Positions 12,147 to 23,857 of a stretch of DNA of 64,000 bases are shown piece by piece. The stretch comes from Prosapia bicincta (taxonomy: Eukaryota; Arthropoda; Insecta; Hemiptera; Cercopidae). Made by a program: the position numbers and the translations under genes. Under the pieces are notes generated by a model. It made no database searches. It was not told the DNA's origin and saw nothing but the letters and a program-made list of their open reading frames with translations. Positions within the stretch are counted from its first letter, which is position 1, and every line of letters starts with the position of its first letter. Location: the NCBI GenBank assembly GCA_036971475.1, contig JBAIZL010000428.1, forward strand, positions 554,001 to 618,000, written 5' to 3'.

Positions 12147-13390
12147 TTAGCAAGTGAGTGATACAATGGAACGTCAACGGTGTTAGAAGTCATATAGAAG
12201 ATCTTAAAGTACTCGTGCGAGATGTGTATCCGATGTTTATATGTCTACAGGAGACGCATCTCCACGAATCGCATAATTTTCATTTAAGGGATTTGTTAAA
12301 TATTTTGCCATGTAACGGCAACATTGATTTCCGGAGGACCTTAAATAATTAAATGAATGAATTTGACGTTTTGTACATACCTCACTGGGCGAAGTACCAC
12401 CACTTGTCGGACAGTTACTCGGGTGCACCCTTTCCCGCACTTATCATTTACCTGTTGAACTTAAAGAAATCACTTATATTCAAAATGTCACTATTAATGT
12501 TAAGAGTACCTTCGCCACACGACAGGAGAAACAAAGAGAGAGAAATGGTCTAAACCGAGCCTCATTTAGAACACACAAAAACTACGTCACGTCGAGAGTG
12601 ACGGGAGAGATGTCGTTTAACCGACGTTTCAAAAGGAACTGGGGCGTACCGAACCTTGTAAGAGACAAAGGTTGGCCGATAAGGAGTCCCTATCTGAAGC
12701 ATTTACACTGTCTTTTAAATTATCTTTAATTTAAAGAAAAGTACGTAACAGGATTATTTAGTTTTTAGATCAGACTTTGATATACCAGATCGAGCTAGAG
12801 GTGGCGTAGCCATCCTAGCCCATGACTGAATCGATGCTGTTTCTCTAAACCTAATAACCCTTTTACAAGCAGTAGCCGTTCAAACAGCTGTCCCGTATAA
12901 AGTCACTGTTTGTTGTGTCTAGTTGCCACCACAAGAAAGTCTGTAACACAGTGATTTAGTGAATTTGATAAGCCAGTTACAGACTCCGTTCTTAATGGTA
13001 GTGGATTTTAATGCCCACCATTTGTCTTGATGATCTCCGACTAGGAACTCTCGAGGTGAATTTGTTGAGAGTGTAAGAACGGAACTGGACTTATGTCTGC
13101 TAAATGATAGTTCGATTACTCATTTAGCAGCATCTACTGGTGGATGGACAGCTGTTGACCTATTGATCTGCAGCCCTAATTTAGCTACTAAATGCTCATG
13201 GTTGGTACTCAATGATTTGTATGGAAGCGACCATGTGTCTATTAAGATCAATTTATGTGATTCCTCACCCTGTTATTCTCGACATTCCCGTTGGATTTTA
13301 CGAAAAGCCTACTCGAATTACTTTGTATCACTTGACATGGATTATATAACACCTATTGATGAAGAAATTGAAAATTTTAAATGCTGTTAG
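12147..13390 (+). pseudogene. LINE ORF2, endonuclease domain, broken
   Basis: Begins IQWNVNGVRSHIEDL with the metal-binding CLQETHL. Recognisable sequence stops near 12310 and resumes at about 12760 with FDIPDRARGGVAILAHD. VVDFNAHH follows (usually GDFNAHH), and the domain ends with the catalytic GSDHVSI near 13227. The 450 bases in between do not look like endonuclease (see findings). Several stops lie between 12780 and 13160. Confidence 0.75.
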
Positions 13391-14965
13391 AGACAATTCC
13401 GAAAACCTCTGCACATCCAAGCCGTCCGCCTATGCCGTGGTGGAACGATGAATGCACAGAAATCCTGTGTTTACGACGAAGAGCTCTAAGGAGATTTAAG
13501 CGAAACCCAACAAGTGACCACCTTCAGGAATATAAAATACTCCATGCAAAAGCACGGAGGATATTTAGGCTGAGTAGGATGAACTCTTAGGCACAGTATA
13601 TTAGCACAATTAGACAAACAACTCCATCCTTCACAGGATGGAGGAAACTAAGATCAGTTTGTGGTTCTTCCATTGCGTTGAAGCAACCAAATGGAAGATT
13701 GATCACAGACAGTGGTAATATAGCTAATATACTGGTAAAATCATTTTGTAACTTTTTTGCTACTACAGCCTATAATATATTATTCCAGAGACATAAACTG
13801 AAGGAAGAAGCAATACCGTTTACTATTGGATTGTCTGGCGACTCTCCTTTAAACACTTCTTTCGCCATAGGGGAATTGGAGTCAGCTCTTGCGTCAACGA
13901 GGGATTCTGCACCAGGTCCTGATTCCATTGTATACTCCATGCTGAAACATCTACCATCATCGGCAAAACTTGTCCTCCTTCAAATATACAATCGTTTATT
14001 CGAGGAGCGGTCTTTCCCAGATGCATGGTCAGAAGCGACAATAATTCCTCTTTTAAAACCAGTTAAAATTAAAACCAACCCCAGTAGTTACAGGCCTATA
14101 TCTCTAACAAGCGTCTTGTGCAAACTACTGGAGATGGTCAACCGCCGTCTTGTCTGGTACCTAAAAACCAATTTCTTTGCAACGATCAGTGTGGTTTCAG
14201 ACAATGACTATCATCAGTTGACCAATTGGTTTTGTTTGAATCCGCTATTCAAAACGCCTTTCTCTTGCGTGAAACACTCGTTGCTGTTTTTTTTTGACCT
14301 CGAGAAGGCATACGATATGGCATGGAAAAGAGGAATTCTTAATACTTTGAAATCATGGGGTATACAAGGGAATATTCTGGCATTCACCACTAACTTCCAA
14401 ATAGATCATTTCGTGTTCGTCTTGGAGGCACATATTCAAACATTTATAGGGAGAATGGTGTACCACAGGGCAGCGTGCTGAGCATCACGCTATTTGCCGT
14501 TGCAATAAATAGTATCACATCTAACATACGATCACCGGTACATTGTTCTCTCTTTGTGAATGACTTTTGTATTTATAAGCCTGCTCGTAATATGGCAACT
14601 CCGGAAAGATCTTTGCAGTTAGCAATAAACAAATTAGAGGAATGGTCTAGGACAGGTTTTAAATTCTCTGCTTCGAAGACCTAATGTGTAGCATTTAGTC
14701 GTCATAGGAGCCAATCCTTTATCTTGATGAGATTCAACTTCAAACCACGGATAGTGTTCGATTTTTGGGTCTTTTATTTGATAAAAGACTCTCATGGATC
14801 CCACATTTTCGTGATTTGAAGGTGAGATGCAGCAAGAAATTGGATATGTTAAGAGTCCATAGTGGTATGAATTGGGGAGCAGACATAACTAGTGTGCTTC
14901 AATTTTATCGTGCGGTAGTTAGATCGCGCATGGATTATGGTTGTCAAGCATATTCATCTGCATGA
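13391..14965 (+). pseudogene. LINE ORF2, reverse transcriptase domain, broken
   Basis: Motifs in order: RT0 linker PWWNDEC, APGPDSIVYSMLKHLP, YRPISLTSVLCKLLE, FDLEKAYDMAW (first catalytic Asp), GVPQGSVLS, then LFVNDFCIY where the catalytic pair is usually FVDD or FADD, and a thumb region LGLLFDKRLSW. Frameshifts lie near 14200, 14450 and 14690. The D-to-N change in FVND would by itself abolish polymerisation. Confidence 0.8.
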
Positions 14966-14984
14966 CTTACAGTTCTGATAACTC

Positions 14985-16217
14985 TTGATACCGTTCACCA
15001 CTCTGGACTTACTTTATACTGGTGCTTTTAGAACTAGCCCAATCCCTAGTCTTCTTGTCGAGGCTGGGAAACCTGCTCTTTCAAGACGACGTCAGATGCT
15101 ACAAATATCTTATATATCTGGTCTACGAACCAATCCTAAACATCCAGCATTTAATGTAGTTTTTAATAACAGCTACGGACCATGTTACAATGCACACGAA
15201 TGTTCGACATTCGGTATTCGGACATCGCTCATAATTAATAACCTAGAGTTGGAACTTCCTACTACGTTTGAACAATCGATGTGCTATCTACCTCCATGGA
15301 TAATAAAAACTTCCCGCTTTGATTTTTCATTTTCCAGTTTTATCAAAAGCCATACTCCTGATGTGGTGTACCACCAGGAGTTTTTGGCAATTTACAGATC
15401 CCACCAATATAGTGAGATTATTTTCACGGATGGCTCTAAACTGGACAATGGCGTTGGGTGTGCGTTTCATGTGTCTGGACGTACCTACACGTACGGATTG
15501 CCCTCAGCTTGCAGTGTTTTCATGGCAGAACTATTTGCCATTTTAAAAGCTTTAACTGTTATTCAATCTCGATCTTCCCTCTATCTTTTGTGTTATGATT
15601 CCAAAAGTGCTCTTCAAGCTCTTTAGGATGTTTTTTTTGTTAACCCTTAAGTTGGGGACATTTTGTGTGCTTAACACAAGCTTCAATTCGGGGGTGTAGG
15701 AGTGATACTCTGTTGGTATCCTGGAAATTGAGGAATACTCGGAAACACAAAAGCGGATGAAGTGGCGAAGAATGCTACAAGTTTGGTGCCCGTTACTTAA
15801 CAAGTTATGGCATCTGATTATGTGTGTTTGGCGAAACATTTATTGCTCGCTGCTTGGAATGACGAATGGCATACCGTGATTCAGAATAAGCTGAAGGAAA
15901 TTAAAGATACCGTCTGTCCATGGAGGTCTTCTATTCGTTCAAAACGTAGGGAGGAAGGGGTGGTTACACGCCTTCGCATTGGCCACTCTTTACCAACTCG
16001 TGGATATTTGATGTATTGTGAAGATCCACCAATTTGCCAGTACTGCGGTGATATTTTCACAATAAAACATATTTTAGTTGATTGTGTTAGTGTAACTAAT
16101 ATACGTGCCCTTTTTAATTTAAAAGGGAGTTTGAAGGTGGTGTTAAGGGACGATGCCTCGGCCATTGACCGAGTCATCGCTTTCTTACACCACTTGAACA
16201 TATTTTTTAAAATTTAA
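14985..16217 (+). pseudogene. LINE ORF2, RNase H and C-terminal region
   Basis: The RNase H motifs IIFTDGSKLDNG, MAELFAILKAL and LLCYDSKSALQAL give the Asp-Glu-Asp set. The fourth Asp sits in GNTKADEVAKNA near 15750, in a shifted frame after a stop at 15626. The last frame (15807-16217) has RLRIGHSLPTRGYL and a Cys/His motif CQYCGDIFTIKHILVDC, typical of the C-terminus of RNase H-bearing LINEs. Confidence 0.82.
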
Positions 16218-16350
16218 TATTTGAAATATATGCTTTTATAGTTATACTTATATTTATTTTAATTATTGTCTGCGTATATTTTTTATTATTTATTTAAATT
16301 TAATATATTTAATGTTCTTCTTATTGTGAAGATAAATAAATAAGATTTAT

Positions 16351-16676
16351 TTATTTTTAAATTGATAACTATTGTTGTTTTAAATATTGTTATTATTTAT
16401 TTACTGTTATATTGTTCGTTGTTGTTATTTTGTTATTTATAGTTTTATATTTTTTATTGTTATAGATTTATTGTTGTATTTTTTGTTATTTATTGGTATG
16501 TTATATTTATTTTTTTATTGTTATATATTTATGGTTACATAATTATTTTGTATATTGCTGCTTTGTTAAAGTTTTGTGTGTTTTGTAATTTTTGTTTTAT
16601 TTAAAATATTGCGTTTTATCTTAGTTTTTGATTGGCGATGATAACCACAATTGGTTTTTCACCAGGAAAAAAATAT
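16351..16676. other. AT-rich intron sequence after the LINE
   Basis: TTTAT/TTGTTAT-rich simple-like sequence; possibly the tail of the LINE. Nothing else recognised. Confidence 0.5.
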
Positions 16677-16900
16677 ACATTAGTTTATGACTATCCGAAC
16701 TTTAAATTATGTAAATTTGTAAAAACTTACTGAGGCAGTAACTTTAAGTTTTAAGTCGATAAAACCATCACCGCTTAATCTAACAACAACTCCAAGCAGA
16801 AGACACTGATAAAGATCGCCACGGAGCTATCGAAAACGTTCTCTCAGTAAGTTTTTACAAATTTACAAAATTTAAAGTTCGGATAGTCAGAAACTAATGT
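16677..16900. mobile_element. Fold-back element, family E (Penelope-end type)
   Basis: Arms 16677-16733 and 16844-16900 are exactly 57 bases each and inverted with few mismatches. The 110-base centre ends with a hammerhead-like core. The layout equals the end-only copies of PLE-A, so I infer a Penelope-derived palindrome of a third family without coding sequence. Confidence 0.6.
16806..16847 (+). ncRNA. Hammerhead-ribozyme-like motif, family E
   Basis: Box CTGATAA (16806-16812), extra A, stem II GATCGC/GCTATC with one mismatch (16814-16831), GAA, A, self-complementary ACGT, T, C (16841). Stem I is weak here. Confidence 0.42.
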
Positions 16901-17891
16901 AAAAAGGATTAATTAAGTTTCAGCAAACATAATGGACTACAAAATTCAAAAGATCATTGTAAAATGCCACAAATTTAAATACGATCTGTAAACATGTAGA
17001 AAAAACCATAGACTTTGGACACAAATAAATAATTAAATCGCCTATTCATTGTAAAATACTGCACAAACTTCTAAATTATCTGTAAATACGTGAGAAAATC
17101 CATAGACTGTGGGCACAAAAGAATGGTGTATATGTGCTGAGTAGTATTTATTGTCCAGATAGTTGCAAATATTTAATCTAGAATACAGTACAATACACAG
17201 GAAAACAAATTGTAAACGTATGGCAATGCTAATCTGAGAGAAATGGTGTAGAGTACATATACGCAAATGCTCTCGCTGGCCATTGCACGATCTGACGTAC
17301 TGGTATTTGAATGCTAATCAAATAATTAAGCTACCCTGCTAACAGGAGCCACAACTTTCCTCTCCTTCCGAGACCAGATTATTATGAAATATCATTTCCT
17401 TGGTCTTACTTATATTCCATCTATCCTCATATTTCCTTCTACATGGGGGTGTAGCAAATAGACATCTCTTTATAATCACAGTATAAAGTATAGATAATAG
17501 ATAAAAGAGAGTAGTATCCATACCTAAATTCTACCTATATAAATATAATCCAAGATTTTTCCTTATATGCTAGGCAAGGGAGTGCAGTATCCTTACCTCT
17601 ATCCATTTTTAATTTAAAATCCAGTCGATGTTTCTAGAGGATAATAATCATATTGGCTCATTGCTGTAAAACAAAACCCGTTTTATGTAGCTCTTTAATT
17701 TGGTATATTTAAACATACTAGTGATGTTAATTTTTTGAATAAAATTATGTGTCTTATATTCTAACCAGTTATTTTAAGATTCTTAAGAACAGTGTAACAA
17801 TTTCGACTGAAGTTTGGAAAAAGTAACAAGCTTTGTACTAATATTTGTCTACCAAAATAATACAGTTAATTTATTTTTAACTTTATTACAG
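16901..17891 (+). other. BSDC1-like intron
   Basis: No gene or repeat recognised between the palindrome and the next exon. Confidence 0.6.
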
Positions 17892-18080
17892 TCAAGAGTT
17901 TATGGATTAGCAACTGATCCACGCACATTTACTGAAGAAATATCTAATGAACAAATGCCACAATTTGAAGCTTGGATGTCTGTCCTTGAAGATGATAAAA
18001 TGACCACTGAAAAATTGTCCAGATTGTTAGCTGCTAATTCTGCCTTACAAGAAAACTATGAGTCATTAGTACCTCAACAT
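17892..18080 (+). CDS. BSDC1: BSDC1-like, exon b
   Basis: Acceptor TTACAG|TCAAGA and donor CAACAT|GTGAGT; exactly 63 codons, phase 0 on both sides. It encodes SRVYGLATDPRTF, then FEAWMSVLEDD, then LLAANSALQENYESLVPQH, the conserved segment leading into the BSD core. Confidence 0.88.
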
Positions 18081-18768
18081 GTGAGTATTATGTTTTGAAG
18101 ATGAAATTAAGGTATAGAAAATATAATTCTAAGCAGAATTTATGTACTGAATTTATTTGTTATGCATTGATGAATTCAATCTTCATGTAGTCACTTGTTT
18201 TAATTTTCAACAAGTGATTTAATGAAGAGATTTCAGCTATCTTGAAATCTGACTTTGGTGATTTTAAGGGTGCTTTTTTGTATCTTATTTATGATATATC
18301 CTGCATTGGATTGAAACAAGTTTGGTTTGGCTAAATCTCCCTTCTTATCATTCTGAAAATCCGTCTTGATAGCTGTTGTTTTTTTCTTAGGTTCACAAAT
18401 GAATCTTTAAAGCTTTGCATTTTTTGTTACAGTTAAAATTTTGTAGTTGAGATCAATGAGGAAACCTGTTTTTAACCTTAAACTAATGGGGGCCATCACC
18501 AACCAAACTCCTTCTAAATCATCATCATTAAATTAATTATATTTAGTTGATTCCATTATAAAAGAAATATTTAACTGTTATTGGTTCTCAGGAATTTTGA
18601 TCACTAAGTTTTTATTTAATATTTATTTGAAGTCATCAATAAATTAATAATATAGACAATTTTTAATTTATTTAGACCATTAATTTTTTTAAAAATTGAA
18701 TGACTAATGGATTATATACATATATTTTTTAAATTGATTATATCATGGATACAATCTATAAATTTATA

Positions 18769-21297
18769 CAGTTATGCCTCCATATCCATGATTTTGATAT
18801 CCGCGGTTTCAGTTACCCGTGTTGTGCTGTCATGCTGAGAAACGAAGAATAGTTGATGTTCAACCATTTGTAAACACCAATTTCTAGGTCAGTTTGTTTT
18901 TACATACAGAGTACTGTATTGTTTATATACAGTGGCCTATAGCATTTCCTGGTTGATTGTTGAGTAATTGGATTCCACAGCCTTACTTGGAAAATCTTTC
19001 CTCTGAAATCTCTTCAATCTGCTTCTAGCGGTTACATTAAAACCTATTCACTGCACTTTTTTGTGTTAATAGTACTGTACAGTATTTGGGTAATCAACCT
19101 GTAAATATACTTCTCTTTGACAATAATGGTCATGAAGTATATCAGTAACTATGCATCTAAGAGAAGCTGAATTGTTCTTGCATTAAGTGAAAATTTTGGA
19201 AAACATGATTGAGGTTGAAGCGAAATCGTTTTCGTGCATTGCGGGGTTGTATAACAAAAACGAATTGTCTGTTCAGGAAATTTTGAAAAACGGTAATAAA
19301 ATTAATTTGTTTTTATATTTCATGAGTAAGTGCATAAGTCACTGCTACAGTGTGTGATAAAACCTCGGTGAAAGTGGAAAAGGCCTTGAATATCTAGTGG
19401 AAGATGTGAATAAGAAAAGGATATTTGTTAATGGAAATGTGTTACAACTAAAAGTGTTAAGTTTATACAAAGATTTTTTGGAAAAAGATGGTAGATAAGA
19501 AGAGAGCATTCAGAATACTGCTAGCCAAAAGTGGTTACATAGGTTTCGGAACAGATACAATTTCAAAAAAACATTAAAATTGTAGGAGAAGCTATATCTG
19601 ATGATGAGGAAGTTGCAGCCTTGTTTCTGACCAAGTTTAAGAAAATTATTGAAGATGGGGAATACAATCTAGGTAAGTTTTCAACTGCGATGAGACGTGT
19701 ACTTTATTAGAAAAAAGTGCAATCCAGTAACAGACTAACTCTGTTACTATGTGCGAATGCAGCTGGAAATATGATCAAGGCTAGTGCTATTTACTGAGCA
19801 AAATATCCTTGTCCTCTAAATAATAGAAATTAAAAAAAAAAATTTTTTTTTTCTGGCAACAGAAAGGTGTGGATGATGGCAGTATTGTTTACTGAAGGTT
19901 TTTACAGATGTTTTATCTCTGAAGTGGAGAAGTATTTAGAGAAGGAAGGGTTACAATTCGAAGTTGTATTAATAATAGACAATGCTTCATGCCATCCTCA
20001 GGCCCTCTGTACCGAGAATGAAAATGTTGAAATAGTGGTAATGCCACAACTACAATAGTACAGTAGCTTGACCAGGGTGTCATTAGATGTGTCAAGGCCT
20101 CATACACGCACCAAATATTTTAGATGATTAGGGTAGCCATCACTTCGTGCTCTGATTTTGACGTCATGCAATGCTGGAGATTGTTCAATATAGTTGATGC
20201 AAAAACTTACATTAAAGCAGCGTTGGATGAACTGAAACCAGAGACGTTCAGAGCCTGCTGAAAGAATTTTGTGGAAATAATCTAACGTTGATATGAATAA
20301 TTTCCCAAGGATTGATGCAGATGTTAGAGCGATCATTCAAGCCTCAAGAGATGTGGGGGCGAGGATTTCCTCGATTTAAATGTTGCACAAGTGGAAGAGC
20401 ATATAGAAGACTCCCAAGAAATGTTGACGAACGATGGTTTAAAAGAATTAATTAAGTCACATTCCTAGGAAGACAGGAAGGAAAAAGAAGAAGAAATTGA
20501 TTTAAAAGAAACCGAATGGACACAGGACAAATTTGGAGAGGTTTTCCAGATAGTACAAAATTTGAAAGAAAAAATAATGAATTACGACCCATTTATGGAA
20601 TGTGGAATTACAATTACCAGTATGATTACGGATGCCATGGAGCAGCAAGCCTTCAGCGAAATAAAAAGAAAAAAACACCCCATCATAATGTTTTTTCAAG
20701 CAAAAAAAAGTGAAAATTATTGATTCAACTCTCCCATCAACATCGGCAGCATCACTAAACATATTAAACCATTCTTTCGAACACTGAGTATTTCAACTAT
20801 CAGATAAAGATGTTTCTGACCAAAAATTTCATATTCAAAAACTTCAACTTAAAATTTGTATTCGTATATAGTAATTTTTTTTAACTTGATTGAAAGTGTA
20901 CTATTCATACATTTTTTCGGTACAGCTCTATTAAATAAGTTCTCAAAGTAAAATAATTGCGTTTGATAACAAACGTTTGTTGTTAGTAGCTATAAAGAGA
21001 ATGGAATAGTGTACGCTACGTGATAGTAAGTATAAAGAGTAATCATAATGGGCCTACTGTACATAACAGTACTTTAGTACTGTACTGTAATATTTTAAAG
21101 ATTATACAGTATATAATGTACTTATGCAATTCACATATTTATGTACATGTAGTGTACTACTACAGTATACTGTAAATATGTGTAGGTATAATATTTGTGT
21201 GATATCGTGGATAACACACATTGTCCTTATTATCTGTGGTTTTACGTTGCCATGGTAATTTTGGACCCCATTACCTTCGGATATGGAGGTGAAACTG
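18769..21297 (+). mobile_element. Tigger/pogo DNA transposon 1, complete ends, decayed
   Basis: 2529 bp flanked by TA on both sides. The terminal inverted repeats start CAGTTATGCCTCCATATCC on the left and, read inward, CAGTTTCACCTCCATATCC on the right. The interior encodes a pogo-type transposase in pieces. It sits in the intron after exon b. Confidence 0.85.
19139..20850 (+). pseudogene. Tigger-type transposase, many stops
   Basis: N-terminal psq/CENP-B HTH remnants lie near 19140-19290, with a CENP-B HTH region near 19380-19580 (LLAKSGYIGF). The DDE core has NCDET near 19690, LTLLLCANAAGNMIKASAIY near 19735, VVLIIDNASCHP near 19960 and LDQGVIRCVKASY near 20070, so all three catalytic Asp codons can still be read. 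The C-terminal signature IDADVRAIIQASRDVG and LTNDGLKELI follow at 20310-20455. Stops and frameshifts separate the blocks. Confidence 0.82.
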
Positions 21298-21844
21298 TAC
21301 TTAACTTTTTATACACCTAATTCTTTTCATCATTTATACAATTTTTTGATTTTATGCAATTTCATGGGCAACCCAGTCTCCGTGTGTTCTTACACCAGAA
21401 CTGAAATGTGAGAACTAAGATGAGTCAAGTTATTGGCTCGAAACCTTTGCTTCTCCACTGTAGAGTCCTGACTTTGCTTCAGTAATTACTTCTCTTGTTA
21501 TAATTGAAATAGTTTGAAGACTACAAGCTCAAGACTGTCTACTTTAACTGATATAATTCTAATTGGAGAACTTCTATACCCAAAGGGTTTATACAAGATG
21601 GTGTTGTTTTATGAAAAGTGCTTTCTTAAAAATCGAATGGCAAATATGAGGAGAAAAGAAGTAGGTTATAGGAAACTAAGCTATCCATCAACATTTTTAA
21701 TGAATATATATTTCTTTGCGAAAAATATCCTTTACTGTTTTCCTAATTTCATAGTTATTAAAAACGAAGTACCAAATACAGCTAATATATATGGTCCAGT
21801 AATCATTTTGTACACAGTTGACATTGCAATTCCATTTTTTGATT

Positions 21845-21845
<1 letters not shown>
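21298..21845 (+). other. BSDC1-like intron between Tigger 1 and PLE-A palindrome
   Basis: No conserved feature. A long open frame here ends by reading through the TA repeat as Tyr-Ile and is not credible. Confidence 0.55.

Positions 21846-21916
<71 letters not shown>
21846..21916. repeat. (TA)n microsatellite abutting a PLE-A end
   Basis: About 70 bases of pure TA, joined directly to the outer end of the PLE-A palindrome. Confidence 0.95.
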
Positions 21917-21921
<5 letters not shown>

Positions 21922-22547
21922 GTTAATATATTACTATTGTAAGTAATTTTATCCACCATTAAGTGCAATAATTTTACCTTGAGTGATGAGGCACCTTTCG
22001 GTCAATTGACCATTGTCGAATCACTGATGTTTTTCTGTTGTAGATGTTCGGTCTGTGAAGTTGGTGTTTGTTGACGTTACACGCACTTTTTCTTGATCTG
22101 TGTGTATGATATTTCTATATAGTATGTCTTCTGTATATGTTGTTTGTAGATTCATTAAATTGTTGTGTATGTTTTTATAAATGTGGTATTTTTCTAGTGA
22201 GTTTAGTTCTATTGGGTTGTTATTTATTTCAAGTAAATAAATAACAACCCAATAGAACTAAACTCACTAGAAAAATACCACATTTATAAAAACATACACA
22301 ACAATTTAATGAATCTACAAACAACATATACAGAAGACATACTATATAGAAATATCATACACACAGATCAAGAAAAAGTGCGCGTAACGTCAACAAACAC
22401 CAACTTCACAGACCGAACATCTACAACAGAAAAACATCAGTGATTCGACAATGGTCAATTGACCGAAAGGTGCCTCATCACTCAAGGTAAAATTATTGCA
22501 CTTAATGGTGGATAAAATTACTTACAATAGTAATATATTAACTTCAT
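21917..22547. mobile_element. PLE-A end-only palindrome
   Basis: Near-perfect palindrome with arms 21917-22229 and 22235-22547 around a 5-base spacer. Each arm is the PLE-A terminal sequence, including the last coding bases, and all internal coding sequence is missing. PLE-A terminal bases continue to about 22593, where another short TA run begins. Confidence 0.9.
22440..22481 (+). ncRNA. Hammerhead-ribozyme-like motif, best PLE-A copy
   Basis: Stem I GTGAT (22440-22444) pairs with ATCAC (22477-22481). Box TCGACAA (22445-22451), extra T, stem II GGTCA/TGACC (22453-22457 and 22460-22464, loop AT), GAA, A, GGTGCC, T, C. A mirror copy lies on the minus strand at 21983-22024. Confidence 0.52.
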
Positions 22548-22593
22548 AAAGTCAGTGCAACGGAAAAACAATGGATAACGTTAAATATCAAGA

Positions 22594-22737
22594 ATATATA
22601 TATATATATTTGTAGCTTTGCAACACTGTTTTTTTGTATTCACTTATCACTTTCACTATATGTACTTAAACAAGAATCCTACTTGGTATTTATACAAGTT
22701 AACTTTCAAAGACTGGTCATGTCTCCATCATCGGGCA

Positions 22738-22821
<84 letters not shown>
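22594..22821. repeat. Short TA run, unique spacer and (TA)n tract
   Basis: TA at 22594-22609, unique bases to about 22740, then TGTG and pure TA to 22821, abutting the next PLE-A piece. Confidence 0.9.
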
Positions 22822-22825
<4 letters not shown>

Positions 22826-23420
22826 GATATTATTATGACTTGTAAATAATTTTTTCTACCACTAAGTGCAATAATTTTACCTTATGTGATGAGGCACCTT
22901 TTGGTCACTTGACCATTATCGAATCACTGAATTAATTTTCTCTATTTTTCTGGTGTTATTTGGTCCGTGATGTTAGTATTTGTTGATGTCCTATATGTTT
23001 TTTCTTGTGCCGTGTGCATGATGTTTTTGAAAAGTATGTTGCCTGCATATGTTGTTCCTTGGTTCATTAAATTGTTGTGTATGATTTTATAGATGTGGTA
23101 TTTTTTTAGTGAGTTTAGTTTTATTGGGTTATCATTTATTTCAAGTATGGTTAGGTTATTTTTGTAACTTGTTATTTCATGTTCATGTGATATTACGTGT
23201 GCTGCTACGGTTGTTGCTTTTATATTTTTAGTTTAGAATGCACTGTAATGTTCTGCAAATCTTAATTTAAATGACCTGGTGGTTTTTCCTATGTAAAATG
23301 TGTTGCAGTTGTTACGTAGATTCTAGATAGGTTATGTTTTTCTGTATTTGTTTTGTGGTTTGTGTTATTAAGATATTTTATTATTTTGTTTATTATTGAT
23401 ATTTCATTAACTATAATCTA
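22822..23420 (-). mobile_element. PLE-A 3' fragment, minus strand
   Basis: Reverse complement of the PLE-A 3' end and GIY-YIG region, more diverged than the other copies. Read on the minus strand it gives FYIGKTTRSFKLRFAEHY, AAHVISHEHEI and LNSLKKYHIYK, with a stop after SAF. A hammerhead-like core lies at 22886-22927 (minus). Confidence 0.82.
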
Positions 23421-23857
23421 TTCTACTGGTTAGAGTATTGTGTAGATTTGAATTAAACCAGGATTTATTACAAAATAGATATCAGGGGTCTTAAAAATTA
23501 CAAAAGAATATAGTCAAAGAACATACAATGTACATATTAATAGATAGCACAGAAAGTAAAAAAACATTTCGGCACAAACTTATTGAGTGAAAAAGTCTTT
23601 TGTTGCTTTTTGAACAAAAGCATATTATATGAAAAATAAGCTAAAGATTAAGTTTAATAATAAATTTTATTATTTTGCTGATTGGTTACAATACACGTTG
23701 TTTAGCGTGCAGAACATAAAAATCTTTAAAAATTCAAATAATGATTAAATATACTGTAAGTTGCATTTTTTTAAAATTTAGTTATAACACATGTTTTTGG
23801 AATTCATGAATCTTCTTTGCATAAATAATTAAAGATTACACTTAGTTTAGATATGTA
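23421..23857 (+). other. BSDC1-like intron sequence
   Basis: AT-rich, no feature recognised. Confidence 0.55.

Larger units (their letters stand above)
10187..16350 (+). mobile_element. I-clade (jockey superfamily) LINE, decayed
   Basis: A nearly full-length non-LTR retrotransposon, same strand as its host gene. It begins with a GC-richer 5' region (about 10187-10700) and carries a gag-like ORF1 with CCHC knuckles, then ORF2 with apurinic-type endonuclease, reverse transcriptase, RNase H and a C-terminal zinc-knuckle segment. An RNase H domain is typical of the I group rather than of jockey proper. It ends in an AT-rich 3' region with TTTA-like repeats. Many stops and frameshifts; inactive. 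Exact ends are estimates, and no target duplication was identified. Confidence 0.85.

Noticed and set aside
10720..12193. Minus-strand frames of 80-156 codons opposite LINE ORF1
   Set aside because: Antisense shadows; the plus strand has the CCHC knuckles and the family match.
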